A DNA stretch of 35,926 bases. Origin: Prevotella sp. (lineage in GTDB: Bacteria; Bacteroidota; Bacteroidia; Bacteroidales; Bacteroidaceae). The stretch is taken from positions 1 to 35,926 of the forward strand of contig JAILAI010000155.1 of NCBI GenBank assembly GCA_024681705.1, written 5' to 3'. Positions 17,580 through 25,375 of the stretch are shown piece after piece (the first letter of the stretch is position 1; each line of letters opens with the position of its first letter). A program made the translations under genes and the position numbers. The notes below the pieces were generated by a model that saw nothing but the letters and a program-made list of their open reading frames with translations, did not search any database and was not told the DNA's origin.

Positions 17580-17646
17580 CTTATTTATGATTTCGATATT
17601 TGCGAAATCGATTCCGGGTTGGCGCGTCCTGTGCCAACCCTTTTTG
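17580..17646 (+). ncRNA. Candidate ~65-nt small RNA with two hairpins
   Basis: Directly after the promoter at 17566-17573, a 7-bp hairpin pairs GATTTCG (17589-17595) with CGAAATC (17603-17609). An 8-bp GC-rich hairpin, GGGTTGGC (17616-17623)/GCCAACCC (17633-17640), follows, ending in TTTTT. This is a complete intrinsic terminator. No open reading frame fits in between and no plus-strand gene follows for more than 1 kb, so a short stand-alone RNA is the simplest reading. The name and target are unknown; the exact 5' end is estimated. Confidence 0.6.
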
Positions 17647-18004
17647 TTTGCACATTTAGCAAGTTCGTTTGATGTTGATTTTCAAGCATAAATTGAGAAA
17701 ATCAGAAAAGGATTTTTCAACAAAAGTCGAGCTTTGAAAAACAATCATTTTGGGCCAAAGAACCGCATTGCATTGTTGTCATACCTTGCGAAATGTGTTG
17801 TCGACACGAGGAAAATAACGCACAAATAACATTTGTTTGCATTTTGACGGGTAGATTTTAACATTACCATTTGAATATTTTCAATAAAGGTCCAAAAAAT
17901 TTCAAAATACGCCATTCTCAGCGATTAGACTTAAACTATTGACATACAAATCGTTACAAGACTTTTGTGGCTTTTTCAAGCAACAAATAATGTTCTCCAT
18001 AGGG
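17647..18004. other. Gene-free stretch
   Basis: AT-rich sequence with no plausible reading frame, no clear promoter and no hairpin terminator. I see nothing specific in it. Confidence 0.5.
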
Positions 18005-18136
18005 TGAAAACGCCAGATTTAGGCTCCAAAACAGGCACTTTCGATGAGCAAAAGCGCCAATCTCGATCATCAAAAGCGCCAATTTTAGTCATCGAAAGCG
18101 CCAATATTGATGATCGAAATTGCCAGTTTTCGAAAA
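18005..18136. repeat. Array of six 22-bp tandem repeats (array A)
   Basis: Six consecutive degenerate units of exactly 22 bp start at 18005, 18027, 18049, 18071, 18093 and 18115. The core of each is close to AAAGCGCCAAT followed by a degenerate half with GATCAT or GATGAT. There are no spacers. The 22-bp period is not a multiple of three and overlapping frames carry no sensible protein. The same unit, in reverse orientation, recurs at 26680-26767 and 34707-34772. Confidence 0.85.
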
Positions 18137-18348
18137 TAGAATCGTAAAAGAGGGTAGGAGAGCACATTATTTTGCTCAAAATTACATCGCTTTTTTAGGA
18201 TTCATTTTAACAAATTTGCGTTTATATATAGTTAAAAATTCTCAACGAAAAACCCCAAACTCACCCTACTGACCTCAGTACTTTAGATTTGTTCTTTCTA
18301 AGAATAACTACCCAATTGCGTCCTTTATATGTGATATCCGAAAACAAG

Positions 18349-18375
18349 AAGAGCGATGCTTCTCGCACCGCTCTT
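18349..18375 (-). terminator. Terminator of the cobalamin riboswitch transcript
   Basis: A 7-bp stem, AAGAGCG (18349-18355)/CGCTCTT (18369-18375), is followed on the minus strand by CTTGTTTT. It ends the leftward transcript that begins with the riboswitch; 152 nt separate it from the aptamer. Confidence 0.65.
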
Positions 18376-18527
18376 TCCTTAAGAAACTTATATAATAATA
18401 CACGTACGGTTAGAATAAACCTATTCTCCAATCATACACAAAACGGGCTTCTACCCATTCTGACCAAAAATACTTTTATTTCAATGCTTGCCATTACCCC
18501 TTACATCGAGAGAATACGGCGAATTAT

Positions 18528-18685
18528 CAAAGGCAGGTCTTCTGACTATGTTCCACACCTAGGCACCTTCCCGCCCTAATGGCAGTGGTCTTGTCGCCTG
18601 AGTGCATAATGGAACTCACAGCTGCGGGACAGTTGGGGATTCTCACCCCATTCCCTTTTTGATCGCGTCTTATAGCGAACCTTTG
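18528..18685 (-). promoter_or_regulatory. Cobalamin (adenosylcobalamin-type) riboswitch, no downstream gene
   Basis: The minus strand carries the conserved cobalamin riboswitch blocks in order: GGGAA, GGTGAGAATCCCCAACTG, TCCCGCAGCTGTGA, CCACTGCC, GGGCGGGAAGGTG and the B12 box AGTCAGAAGACCTGCC. A closing P1 stem is visible as CAAAGG (5' side, plus positions 18680-18685) with CCTTTG (3' side, 18528-18533). A promoter lies directly upstream. Such riboswitches normally repress btuB or cobalamin transport/synthesis genes. Here only ~150 nt follow before a terminator, with no ORF longer than about 20 codons, so it appears to be a stand-alone regulatory RNA or a remnant. Confidence 0.9.
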
Positions 18686-18690
18686 CGGTG

Positions 18691-18721
18691 CAAAATTACT
18701 CATATTTTATCAAATCACAAA
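18691..18721 (-). promoter_or_regulatory. Promoter of the cobalamin riboswitch RNA
   Basis: On the minus strand TTTG (18718-18721) is 19 bp from TAATTTTG (18691-18698), an exact match to the Bacteroidetes consensus. Transcription would start just before the P1 stem of the riboswitch. Confidence 0.8.
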
Positions 18722-18747
18722 GAAATCGAAGATATTTTATTAAAAAA

Positions 18748-18779
18748 TTTGCGTATTTCGTCAAAACTACTTAAATTTG
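18748..18779 (+). promoter_or_regulatory. Promoter of the sigma factor gene
   Basis: TTTG (18748-18751), 20 bp, then TAAATTTG (18772-18779): an exact consensus match. It is divergent from the riboswitch promoter, with only 26 bp between the two -33 boxes. The predicted leader to the ATG at 18854 is ~70 nt. Confidence 0.8.
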
Positions 18780-18853
18780 CAACGAAATTAATATTAACAA
18801 CAAAACAAAGTGCCTATCGAAACATTGTTACTTCAACTATAACGTACAATGAA

Positions 18854-19450
18854 ATGGACAAAATGCATGAGATGACCGACGAGCAGTTGGCCATGTCTTA
18901 CATTCAAGGTAACAATAGGGCTTTTGATTTGTTGTTGGAACGCAACCAGTCAAAATTGTTCTCGTATATCATGTTTGTCGTGAGAGATCATGACAAAGCG
19001 GATGATATTTTCCAGGAGACATTTGTCAAGGTGATTACAAAACTTCATCAAGGCAAGTATGTCTGCTCGGGGCGTTTTTCGGCTTGGCTTATGCGAATAG
19101 CTCATAATGTGATTATGGATTCCTATCGCGATCAGCGTGCCCAAAATATTGTGGAACCTACTGAAGACAACGATTTGACGAACATTTCGTCAAAGGATTT
19201 GCTCGATAGCAACATCGAGGACCACTATGTTAGTTCTCAAATGACTAAAGATGTGCAACTGATTATGAATCTGCTTCCGCCTTCTCAACGCGAAGTAGTC
19301 TTCATGCGTTACTATCAGGAAATGTCGTTCCGTGAGATTTCCGAAACGACGGGCGTCAGCATCAACACATCGCTTGGCCGAATGCGCTATGCGTTGATGA
19401 ATATGCGTCGAATTGCTCACGACAAGCATATCGAACTACAATACGATTGA
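18854..19450 (+). CDS. RNA polymerase sigma factor, ECF/sigma-70 family
   Basis: A 198-residue sigma factor. Region 2 is at about residues 25-95: RNQSKLFSYIMFVVRDHDKADDIFQETFVKV, split here as RNQSKLFSYIMFVVRD and KADDIFQETFVKV, then FSAWLMRIAHNVIMDSYR. Region 4 is at about 135-190 with LPPSQREVVFMRYYQEMS and a helix-turn-helix, FREISETTGVSINTSLGRMR. The frame is open further upstream to 18602, but that would overlap the promoter and riboswitch. The ATG at 18854 (MDKMHEMTDEQ) gives the usual family length. No anti-sigma gene is adjacent. The target regulon cannot be told from the sequence. Confidence 0.88.
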   Translation: MDKMHEMTDEQLAMSYIQGNNRAFDLLLERNQSKLFSYIMFVVRDHDKADDIFQETFVKVITKLHQGKYVCSGRFSAWLMRIAHNVIMDSYRDQRAQNIVEPTEDNDLTNISSKDLLDSNIEDHYVSSQMTKDVQLIMNLLPPSQREVVFMRYYQEMSFREISETTGVSINTSLGRMRYALMNMRRIAHDKHIELQYD

Positions 19451-19464
19451 TTAACTTCAACTAT

Positions 19465-19511
19465 ACAATAATGGCCATCCTGATTTTACTCTCAAGGATG
19501 GCCATTATTGT
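19465..19511. terminator. Bidirectional terminator between sigma factor and rpe
   Basis: A perfect 17-bp inverted repeat with arms at 19465-19481 and 19495-19511 and a 13-nt loop (core ATGGCCATCCT) lies between the two convergent genes. Confidence 0.8.
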
Positions 19512-19528
19512 GTTCTACGGATTCAGGC

Positions 19529-20182
19529 TTAGCCTAACGACCTCAGTTCGTGAATCAACTGATAAGGATCAGAAGCTTTGAAGACATAGCTTCCGCTGAC
19601 AAGAACATCAACGCCAGCCTTGACTAAACGAGGAGCGGTCTCGGCATTTACGCCTCCATCAACCTCGATAAGGGCATGAGCACCCTTCTGGACGATCAAG
19701 TTCTTAAGTCTCTTTACTTTCTCAATGGTGTTCTCAATGAATTTCTGACCGCCGAAACCTGGATTAACACTCATCAGCAAAACCATATCCACATCGTTGA
19801 TGATGTCTTCGAGCATACTGACGGGTGTTGAAGGATTCAACGTAACTCCAGCCTTCATTCCGGCATCATGAATTTCCTGAATCGTACGATGCAAATGAGT
19901 GCAAGCCTCAAAGTGCACATTCATCATCATAGCACCCAACTTGGCCGTTTGCTTGATGTATTGTTCAGGATGTACAATCATGTAATGAACGTCGAGCGGT
20001 TTCTTACAAAGACTTGCGACCGCTTCGAGAACGGGGAAGCCAAAAGAAATGTTCGGTACAAACACTCCGTCCATCACATCCAGATGAAGCCAGTCGGCCT
20101 CACTCTTGTTGATCATTTCAATGTCGTCGTGCAGGTTGAGGAAATTTGCTGCTAGTAGCGACGGCGAAACCAATGTAGCCAT
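19529..20182 (-). CDS. rpe: Ribulose-phosphate 3-epimerase
   Basis: A 217-residue TIM-barrel enzyme interconverting D-ribulose 5-phosphate and D-xylulose 5-phosphate in the pentose phosphate pathway. The family signatures are all present: SPSLLAANF at the N-terminus, HLDVMDGVFVPNISFG with the catalytic Asp, DVHYMI, MSVNPGFGGQKF and EVDGGVN with the second catalytic Asp. It is full length for the family. A 40-residue small gene ends 54 bp upstream on the same strand and may be co-transcribed. An AAAGGAC motif sits just before the ATG. Confidence 0.97.
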   Translation of the reverse strand: MATLVSPSLLAANFLNLHDDIEMINKSEADWLHLDVMDGVFVPNISFGFPVLEAVASLCKKPLDVHYMIVHPEQYIKQTAKLGAMMMNVHFEACTHLHRTIQEIHDAGMKAGVTLNPSTPVSMLEDIINDVDMVLLMSVNPGFGGQKFIENTIEKVKRLKNLIVQKGAHALIEVDGGVNAETAPRLVKAGVDVLVSGSYVFKASDPYQLIHELRSLG

Positions 20183-20236
20183 TGTCCTTTTTTCTTTAAC
20201 CGTTGTTTAACTTACCTTATTTACTATTGCCCTTTC

Positions 20237-20359
20237 TTAGTTTAGGCAATACATCTGTACGCTATTCCCCATGCGATGAGCGCGATAGGTGTGAGCAATT
20301 TGTTTAATGAGGTTCAGGGTCTTTTCCGACGGTGAAAGTTCTTCGTGTGTAAAATGCAT
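20237..20359 (-). CDS. Conserved-looking 40-residue small protein
   Basis: A short reading frame encodes 40 residues: it begins MHFTHEELSPSEKTLNLIKQ, continues IAHTYRAHRMG and ends QMYCLN. The S-x-K/Q-TLNLIKQIAxTYR core and the CLN ending resemble very small hypothetical proteins that I recall from Bacteroidales genomes. That recollection is the main support besides the clean frame. A second ATG lies one codon upstream (20362). It is predicted to be a soluble, mainly helical peptide. It lies between rpe and the formate/nitrite transporter on the same strand; its function is unknown. Confidence 0.6.
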   Translation of the reverse strand: MHFTHEELSPSEKTLNLIKQIAHTYRAHRMGNSVQMYCLN

Positions 20360-20493
20360 CATAGGCAAAATGATTTTTTATGAATAATATCTATATCCTA
20401 TTAACGCATATTATTTCAATTTATTACATGAAATGCAATATTTTTTTGACGACTTTGAGATATTTTTTTCACCTTGACCCCATAACGTCATTT

Positions 20494-21093
20494 TCAAGTT
20501 GGGCGAGCCGTCCATCGATAGAGGTTGCACCCCACGAAGTTTCCTAAGACTTCAGCTATGTAGACGACCAACACCATAGGTTTCAAGAGCTGCTCTACGG
20601 GTGCCGTCAGGAAGTAAAAGGCGTCGGCGATGCTATGGGCGAACCCGCAAAGTATGAATGCTGGTACGCCGAGAAGAAGGGGGAGCATCTTTCCCTTTCG
20701 GGCAAATTCTACGGCTGTTGTCATGATGAAACCGCAACCAATGGCCAGAAGGAAACAAGCGAACGGCCCTTTTGAGAGCCTTCCAGCTAGAATCGCGCCA
20801 GCTGGTTCGATACAATCGGGAGATGCATAGCGTATGGTTAGAGCCGAAAGAAGACAACCCACAATGTTGCCAAACAAGACAATTCCGAGCATTGCCCAAT
20901 CACCGTGTCGGCGAATGAAGCCAGCTGTTCCGGTATAGAGCTTCAATCCATAGTAGACAACTGTCGTTAAACCAAATGAGAACAAAACGGCTCCAGCTAC
21001 ACCACCGACGCGAAGGTAAACGGTACCGCCAATAGCAATACAGATACCAGCCAATATGGCCAATGGAAAATGGGTGCGAAACAATTCTTTCAT
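20494..21093 (-). CDS. Formate/nitrite transporter family protein
   Basis: A 199-residue hydrophobic protein with six probable transmembrane helices. It has the FNT-type pattern (FPLAILAGICIAIGGTVYL, TAGFIRRHGDWAMLGIVLFGN read in parts, GFAHSIADAFYF, LGNFVGCNL). FNT channels are pentamers that move formate, nitrite or related small anions across the inner membrane. The start at 21093 (MKELFRTHFPL) is chosen because the extra 15 upstream residues are polar and unlike the family N-terminus; 21138 is the alternative. It has its own promoter at 21149-21180. It is about 60-80 residues shorter than many FocA homologues. Confidence 0.82.
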   Translation of the reverse strand: MKELFRTHFPLAILAGICIAIGGTVYLRVGGVAGAVLFSFGLTTVVYYGLKLYTGTAGFIRRHGDWAMLGIVLFGNIVGCLLSALTIRYASPDCIEPAGAILAGRLSKGPFACFLLAIGCGFIMTTAVEFARKGKMLPLLLGVPAFILCGFAHSIADAFYFLTAPVEQLLKPMVLVVYIAEVLGNFVGCNLYRWTARPT

Positions 21094-21148
21094 GCGTACA
21101 TTATTTATAATAATAGTTGATTGTGAATTCGTTTTCAAAAAATGTCAG

Positions 21149-21180
21149 CAAAGTTAAACAAAAATGATGACATTGACAAA
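21149..21180 (-). promoter_or_regulatory. Promoter of the formate/nitrite transporter gene
   Basis: On the minus strand TTTG (21177-21180) is 20 bp from TAACTTTG (21149-21156), an exact Bacteroidetes consensus, ~55 bp upstream of the start at 21093. Confidence 0.8.
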
Positions 21181-21215
21181 CTTACATGCAATTAGTTTCC
21201 ATAAAAGGATAACGA

Positions 21216-21254
21216 CTGACAAAATTGTCAGTTTTCGTGCTGACATTCTTGTCA
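21216..21254 (+). promoter_or_regulatory. Tandem palindromes upstream of groES (candidate regulator sites)
   Basis: There are two copies of TGACA-N4-TGTCA, at 21217-21230 (within CTGACAAAATTGTCAG) and 21241-21254, with centres 24 bp apart. They end 10 bp before the sigma-54 -24 element. They could bind a sigma-54 enhancer-binding protein or a repressor. They do not match CIRCE. Confidence 0.7.
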
Positions 21255-21264
21255 CCCGACATTT

Positions 21265-21280
21265 TGGCACGCTCTTTGCT
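21265..21280 (+). promoter_or_regulatory. Sigma-54 (-24/-12) promoter of groES-groEL
   Basis: TGGCACGCTCTTTGCT matches the sigma-54 consensus TGGCACG-N4-TTGCW at every defined position, with the GG and GC dinucleotides correctly spaced. It lies 42 bp before the groES start codon. No TAnnTTTG promoter is seen in this region. Confidence 0.8.
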
Positions 21281-21322
21281 GAAACTAGGGTGAAGATTTT
21301 ATAACTTAAAACATATACGACA

Positions 21323-21595
21323 ATGAACATTAAACCATTAGCAGACAGAGTTCTGATTCTCCCGGCTCCCGCTGAGGAGAAGATTGGTGGTATCATCATT
21401 CCTGATACTGCTAAAGAAAAACCTTTGCGTGGAACGGTAAAGGCTGTAGGAAACGGAACAAAAGATGAGCAGATGATTCTGAAAGAGGGCGACACCGTTC
21501 TCTATGGAAAATATGCCGGTACGGAACTTGAACTTGAAGGCGAGAAGTTCCTGATCATGCGCCAGAGTGATGTCTTGGCAGTGATCGAAGGTTAA
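21323..21595 (+). CDS. groES: Co-chaperonin GroES
   Basis: A 90-residue Hsp10 that caps GroEL. It has the standard N-terminus NIKPLADRVLI, the mobile loop EEKIGGIIIPDTAKEK, and the core GDTVLYGKYAGTELELEGEKFLIMRQSD, seen here as GDTVLYGKYAGTE and FLIMRQSDVLAV. Its length is normal for a bacterial GroES. groEL starts 30 bp downstream, so they form the usual operon. What is unusual is the upstream control region (sigma-54 promoter and two palindromes). Confidence 0.98.
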   Translation: MNIKPLADRVLILPAPAEEKIGGIIIPDTAKEKPLRGTVKAVGNGTKDEQMILKEGDTVLYGKYAGTELELEGEKFLIMRQSDVLAVIEG

Positions 21596-23257
<1,662 letters not shown>

Positions 23258-23327
23258 GAATTGCCCAACCGTAATTATACATTAGCAAAGACGCCGATTA
23301 GGAATTATTTTGCAAACTTCACATATC

Positions 23328-23366
23328 AAAAAATGGGGTACTTGTATCAAAGTATCCCATTTTTTA
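23328..23366 (+). terminator. Rho-independent terminator of groES-groEL
   Basis: A 14-bp stem (one G-T wobble) pairs 23328-23341 (AAAAAATGGGGTAC) with 23352-23365, ending in a T run. Confidence 0.85.
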
Positions 23367-23406
23367 GGTATTTTCCTATTTTTGTTGCATTTTTATCATG
23401 AAAAGT

Positions 23407-23437
23407 TTTGTCAATTATAAGAATCTTCTTAACTTTG
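23407..23437 (+). promoter_or_regulatory. Promoter of a second candidate small RNA
   Basis: TTTG (23407-23410), 19 bp, TAACTTTG (23430-23437), followed by CA: an exact Bacteroidetes consensus, located after the groEL terminator with no gene following. Confidence 0.75.
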
Positions 23438-23442
23438 CATCG

Positions 23443-23563
23443 TGAAAATTAAAGTATCGGATTTTTCCGACTAAAGATATTTTTTTGATTTGTTTTAGTA
23501 GATTAGTTTTTAAGTAGTTTGTTTTTTGAAAATCGGGCGTCGTGATGACATCCGATTTTTTTG
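23443..23563 (+). ncRNA. Candidate ~120-nt small RNA
   Basis: Transcription from 23430-23437 would give an RNA that begins with a small hairpin (CGGA-TTTT-TCCG), continues through ~60 nt of U-rich unstructured sequence, and ends in a terminator pairing AAAATCGG (23529-23536) with CCGATTTT (23552-23559), then TTT. No reading frame is present. The next gene on this strand is far away, and uxuB is on the opposite strand. Function unknown. Confidence 0.55.
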
Positions 23564-23692
23564 TATCCCAATGTTTTTAATCCGATGCGTTTAGTTCGAT
23601 TTTACAAATGGAGTAGGGGATTAACAACTTGATATTACAAAGCATGTTTGAAGCATTTGATTTTAGCATAGAGCCAATTGAATCATACAATT

Positions 23693-23731
23693 AAGAGGAA
23701 GCAAAGGTAAATAATCCTCATGCTTCCTCTT
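23693..23731 (-). terminator. Probable terminator of uxuA-uxuB
   Basis: A perfect 10-bp stem, AAGAGGAAGC (23693-23702)/GCTTCCTCTT (23722-23731), lies 29 bp after the uxuB stop. The following T-tract is weak. Confidence 0.55.
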
Positions 23732-23759
23732 TATATTGTACTAGAAATGTCTAATGCGT

Positions 23760-25346
23760 TTATCTTGCTGATACATATTTATGCAAAGTCGCTCTAACGG
23801 CACCAGTTGATGCATAGAGTTCCTTCACCATTCCTTCAATCTGATCTCCCAAACCGGCTTCGTAAAGGTCAAGTCCAAAGACATCCTTACGACTATAAAG
23901 TTTTTTCAGACATGAGAAATCCTGATTGGGTTTGCCAATCTCTAATGGTGCAACAATTGCCTGAAGTTCCTCAAGCATTGGGTCGGGAGACGGCTCAAAT
24001 GGTGTTCCATCGTCCTTAATTCCCTTGAGATAACGAGCATAACCGGCAAGTGTAAGAGGAATCAGCTGGAGATTGCTCATGTCGAGACCACGGGAAATGT
24101 ATTTCTTGATGGTTTCACCGAAACGAATGGGAAGCTTCTGACTCGTATCCATTGCGATGCGTTGAGGAGCATCGGGCATGAACGGGTTGGGAAGACGACG
24201 GTTGATGACAGCACCAATAAACTCGTAAGGGTTAAGTACGCCTGGATCTGTTACAACCGGCATTGCTTCAATATAACCAATCTTCTGGATGAAATTCCTC
24301 AAGTCTTCATCGGCCATTTCTGCCGAAATCAACGTATATCCAAGCATACATCCGTAGATAGACATTGCCGTGTGAAGCGGATTGAGACAAGTCGTTACCT
24401 TCATCGTCTCCACCTTGTCAACGGTTTCTCTCGTCGTGTAGAGTGCTCCACCAAGATTAAGCGGCGGACGTCCATTGGTGTAATTGTCCTCAATGACCAA
24501 GTATTGAACTTCTTCAGCATTTACGAATGGAGCGGTGAACGTGTGCTTTTCGGTTTCAATATAGTTGTTGTCTTCAAAACCATCGGCAGCTAACAATTCT
24601 TGAACTTTCTGATGGGGACGAGGAGTGATTTTATCAATCATCGACCATGGGAAGGTGATTTTCGTCTCATCCTTCAGATAATCGAGGAAAGCGGCCGGAA
24701 CTAAACCGTCGGCAATCCATTTCTCCGCATAGGCAAAGACACCAGCTTTCACCTTATCACCATTGTGCGAGCAGTTGTCCATACTTTGAACCGTCAAAGG
24801 CAACTCACCAGCCTTGAAGCGCTCAAGCAGAAGAGCGGTTACTTTACCCATTGCCAAAACAGGGTTAAGTCCACGCTCCAAATCCGCAGGCGCCACACTA
24901 TATCCTTTTTCGGTGATGGTGAACGAAATCATCTGGAGAGAAGGATTACGGAAAATCTCCTGCAAACGCTTCCAATCGTCAAATTGATAGTCGGCTTTCA
25001 GCTCTTCCGTTACAGAAGCAATCACCTTCTTCTCAATGGTACCTGTCGACTGAAGGCTCACCAATAGTGAGAGATTATTATAAGGTGTATAAGCCTTATC
25101 AATCACTTCAAAGTCGAAAGTCTCGGCAACAATCACACCACGATCGTACTTTCCGGTATTAAGAGCATCGTTTAAGATAGCCGCAGGGAATGCTCGGAAG
25201 ATGTTTCCACCACCAAAGTGAACCCATGTAGGTTCGTCATGCGTCTTCTTTGCTACTGCTTCAAGATCGAACTTTGGAAGCTTATAACCCTTTGCTTCCC
25301 ATTCTTTGGCGTCGAAGCCTTTTTTCAGAATATCATTTAATTTCAT
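23760..25346 (-). CDS. uxuB: Mannitol dehydrogenase family protein, probable fructuronate reductase
   Basis: A 528-residue NAD(P)-dependent polyol/uronate dehydrogenase of the mannitol dehydrogenase family. There is a Rossmann-like N-terminal half with VHFGGGNIFRAF, and the central NCSHNGDKV and ITPRPH segments are visible. The C-terminal helical domain contains CLNPLHTAMSIYGCMLGY, with the substrate-binding His region. Within the family, mannitol dehydrogenase and tagaturonate reductase are alternatives. The gene directly follows uxuA (29 bp), which favours D-fructuronate to D-mannonate reduction. It is a little longer than E. coli UxuB. Confidence 0.85.
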   Translation of the reverse strand: MKLNDILKKGFDAKEWEAKGYKLPKFDLEAVAKKTHDEPTWVHFGGGNIFRAFPAAILNDALNTGKYDRGVIVAETFDFEVIDKAYTPYNNLSLLVSLQSTGTIEKKVIASVTEELKADYQFDDWKRLQEIFRNPSLQMISFTITEKGYSVAPADLERGLNPVLAMGKVTALLLERFKAGELPLTVQSMDNCSHNGDKVKAGVFAYAEKWIADGLVPAAFLDYLKDETKITFPWSMIDKITPRPHQKVQELLAADGFEDNNYIETEKHTFTAPFVNAEEVQYLVIEDNYTNGRPPLNLGGALYTTRETVDKVETMKVTTCLNPLHTAMSIYGCMLGYTLISAEMADEDLRNFIQKIGYIEAMPVVTDPGVLNPYEFIGAVINRRLPNPFMPDAPQRIAMDTSQKLPIRFGETIKKYISRGLDMSNLQLIPLTLAGYARYLKGIKDDGTPFEPSPDPMLEELQAIVAPLEIGKPNQDFSCLKKLYSRKDVFGLDLYEAGLGDQIEGMVKELYASTGAVRATLHKYVSAR

Positions 25347-25375
25347 CGTCTTTCTTTTTTATAATTCATGCTTTA

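Noticed and set aside
18005..18136. Possible CRISPR array
   Set aside because: The 22-bp units are directly adjacent without unique spacers, and no cas genes are in the window.
18602..18853. N-terminal extension of the sigma factor by 84 residues
   Set aside because: It would be translated across the riboswitch and both divergent promoters; family length and the leader favour the ATG at 18854.
21140..21322. CIRCE element (HrcA site) upstream of groES
   Set aside because: No TTAGCACTC-N9-GAGTGCTAA-like sequence is present; the palindromes seen are of a different type.
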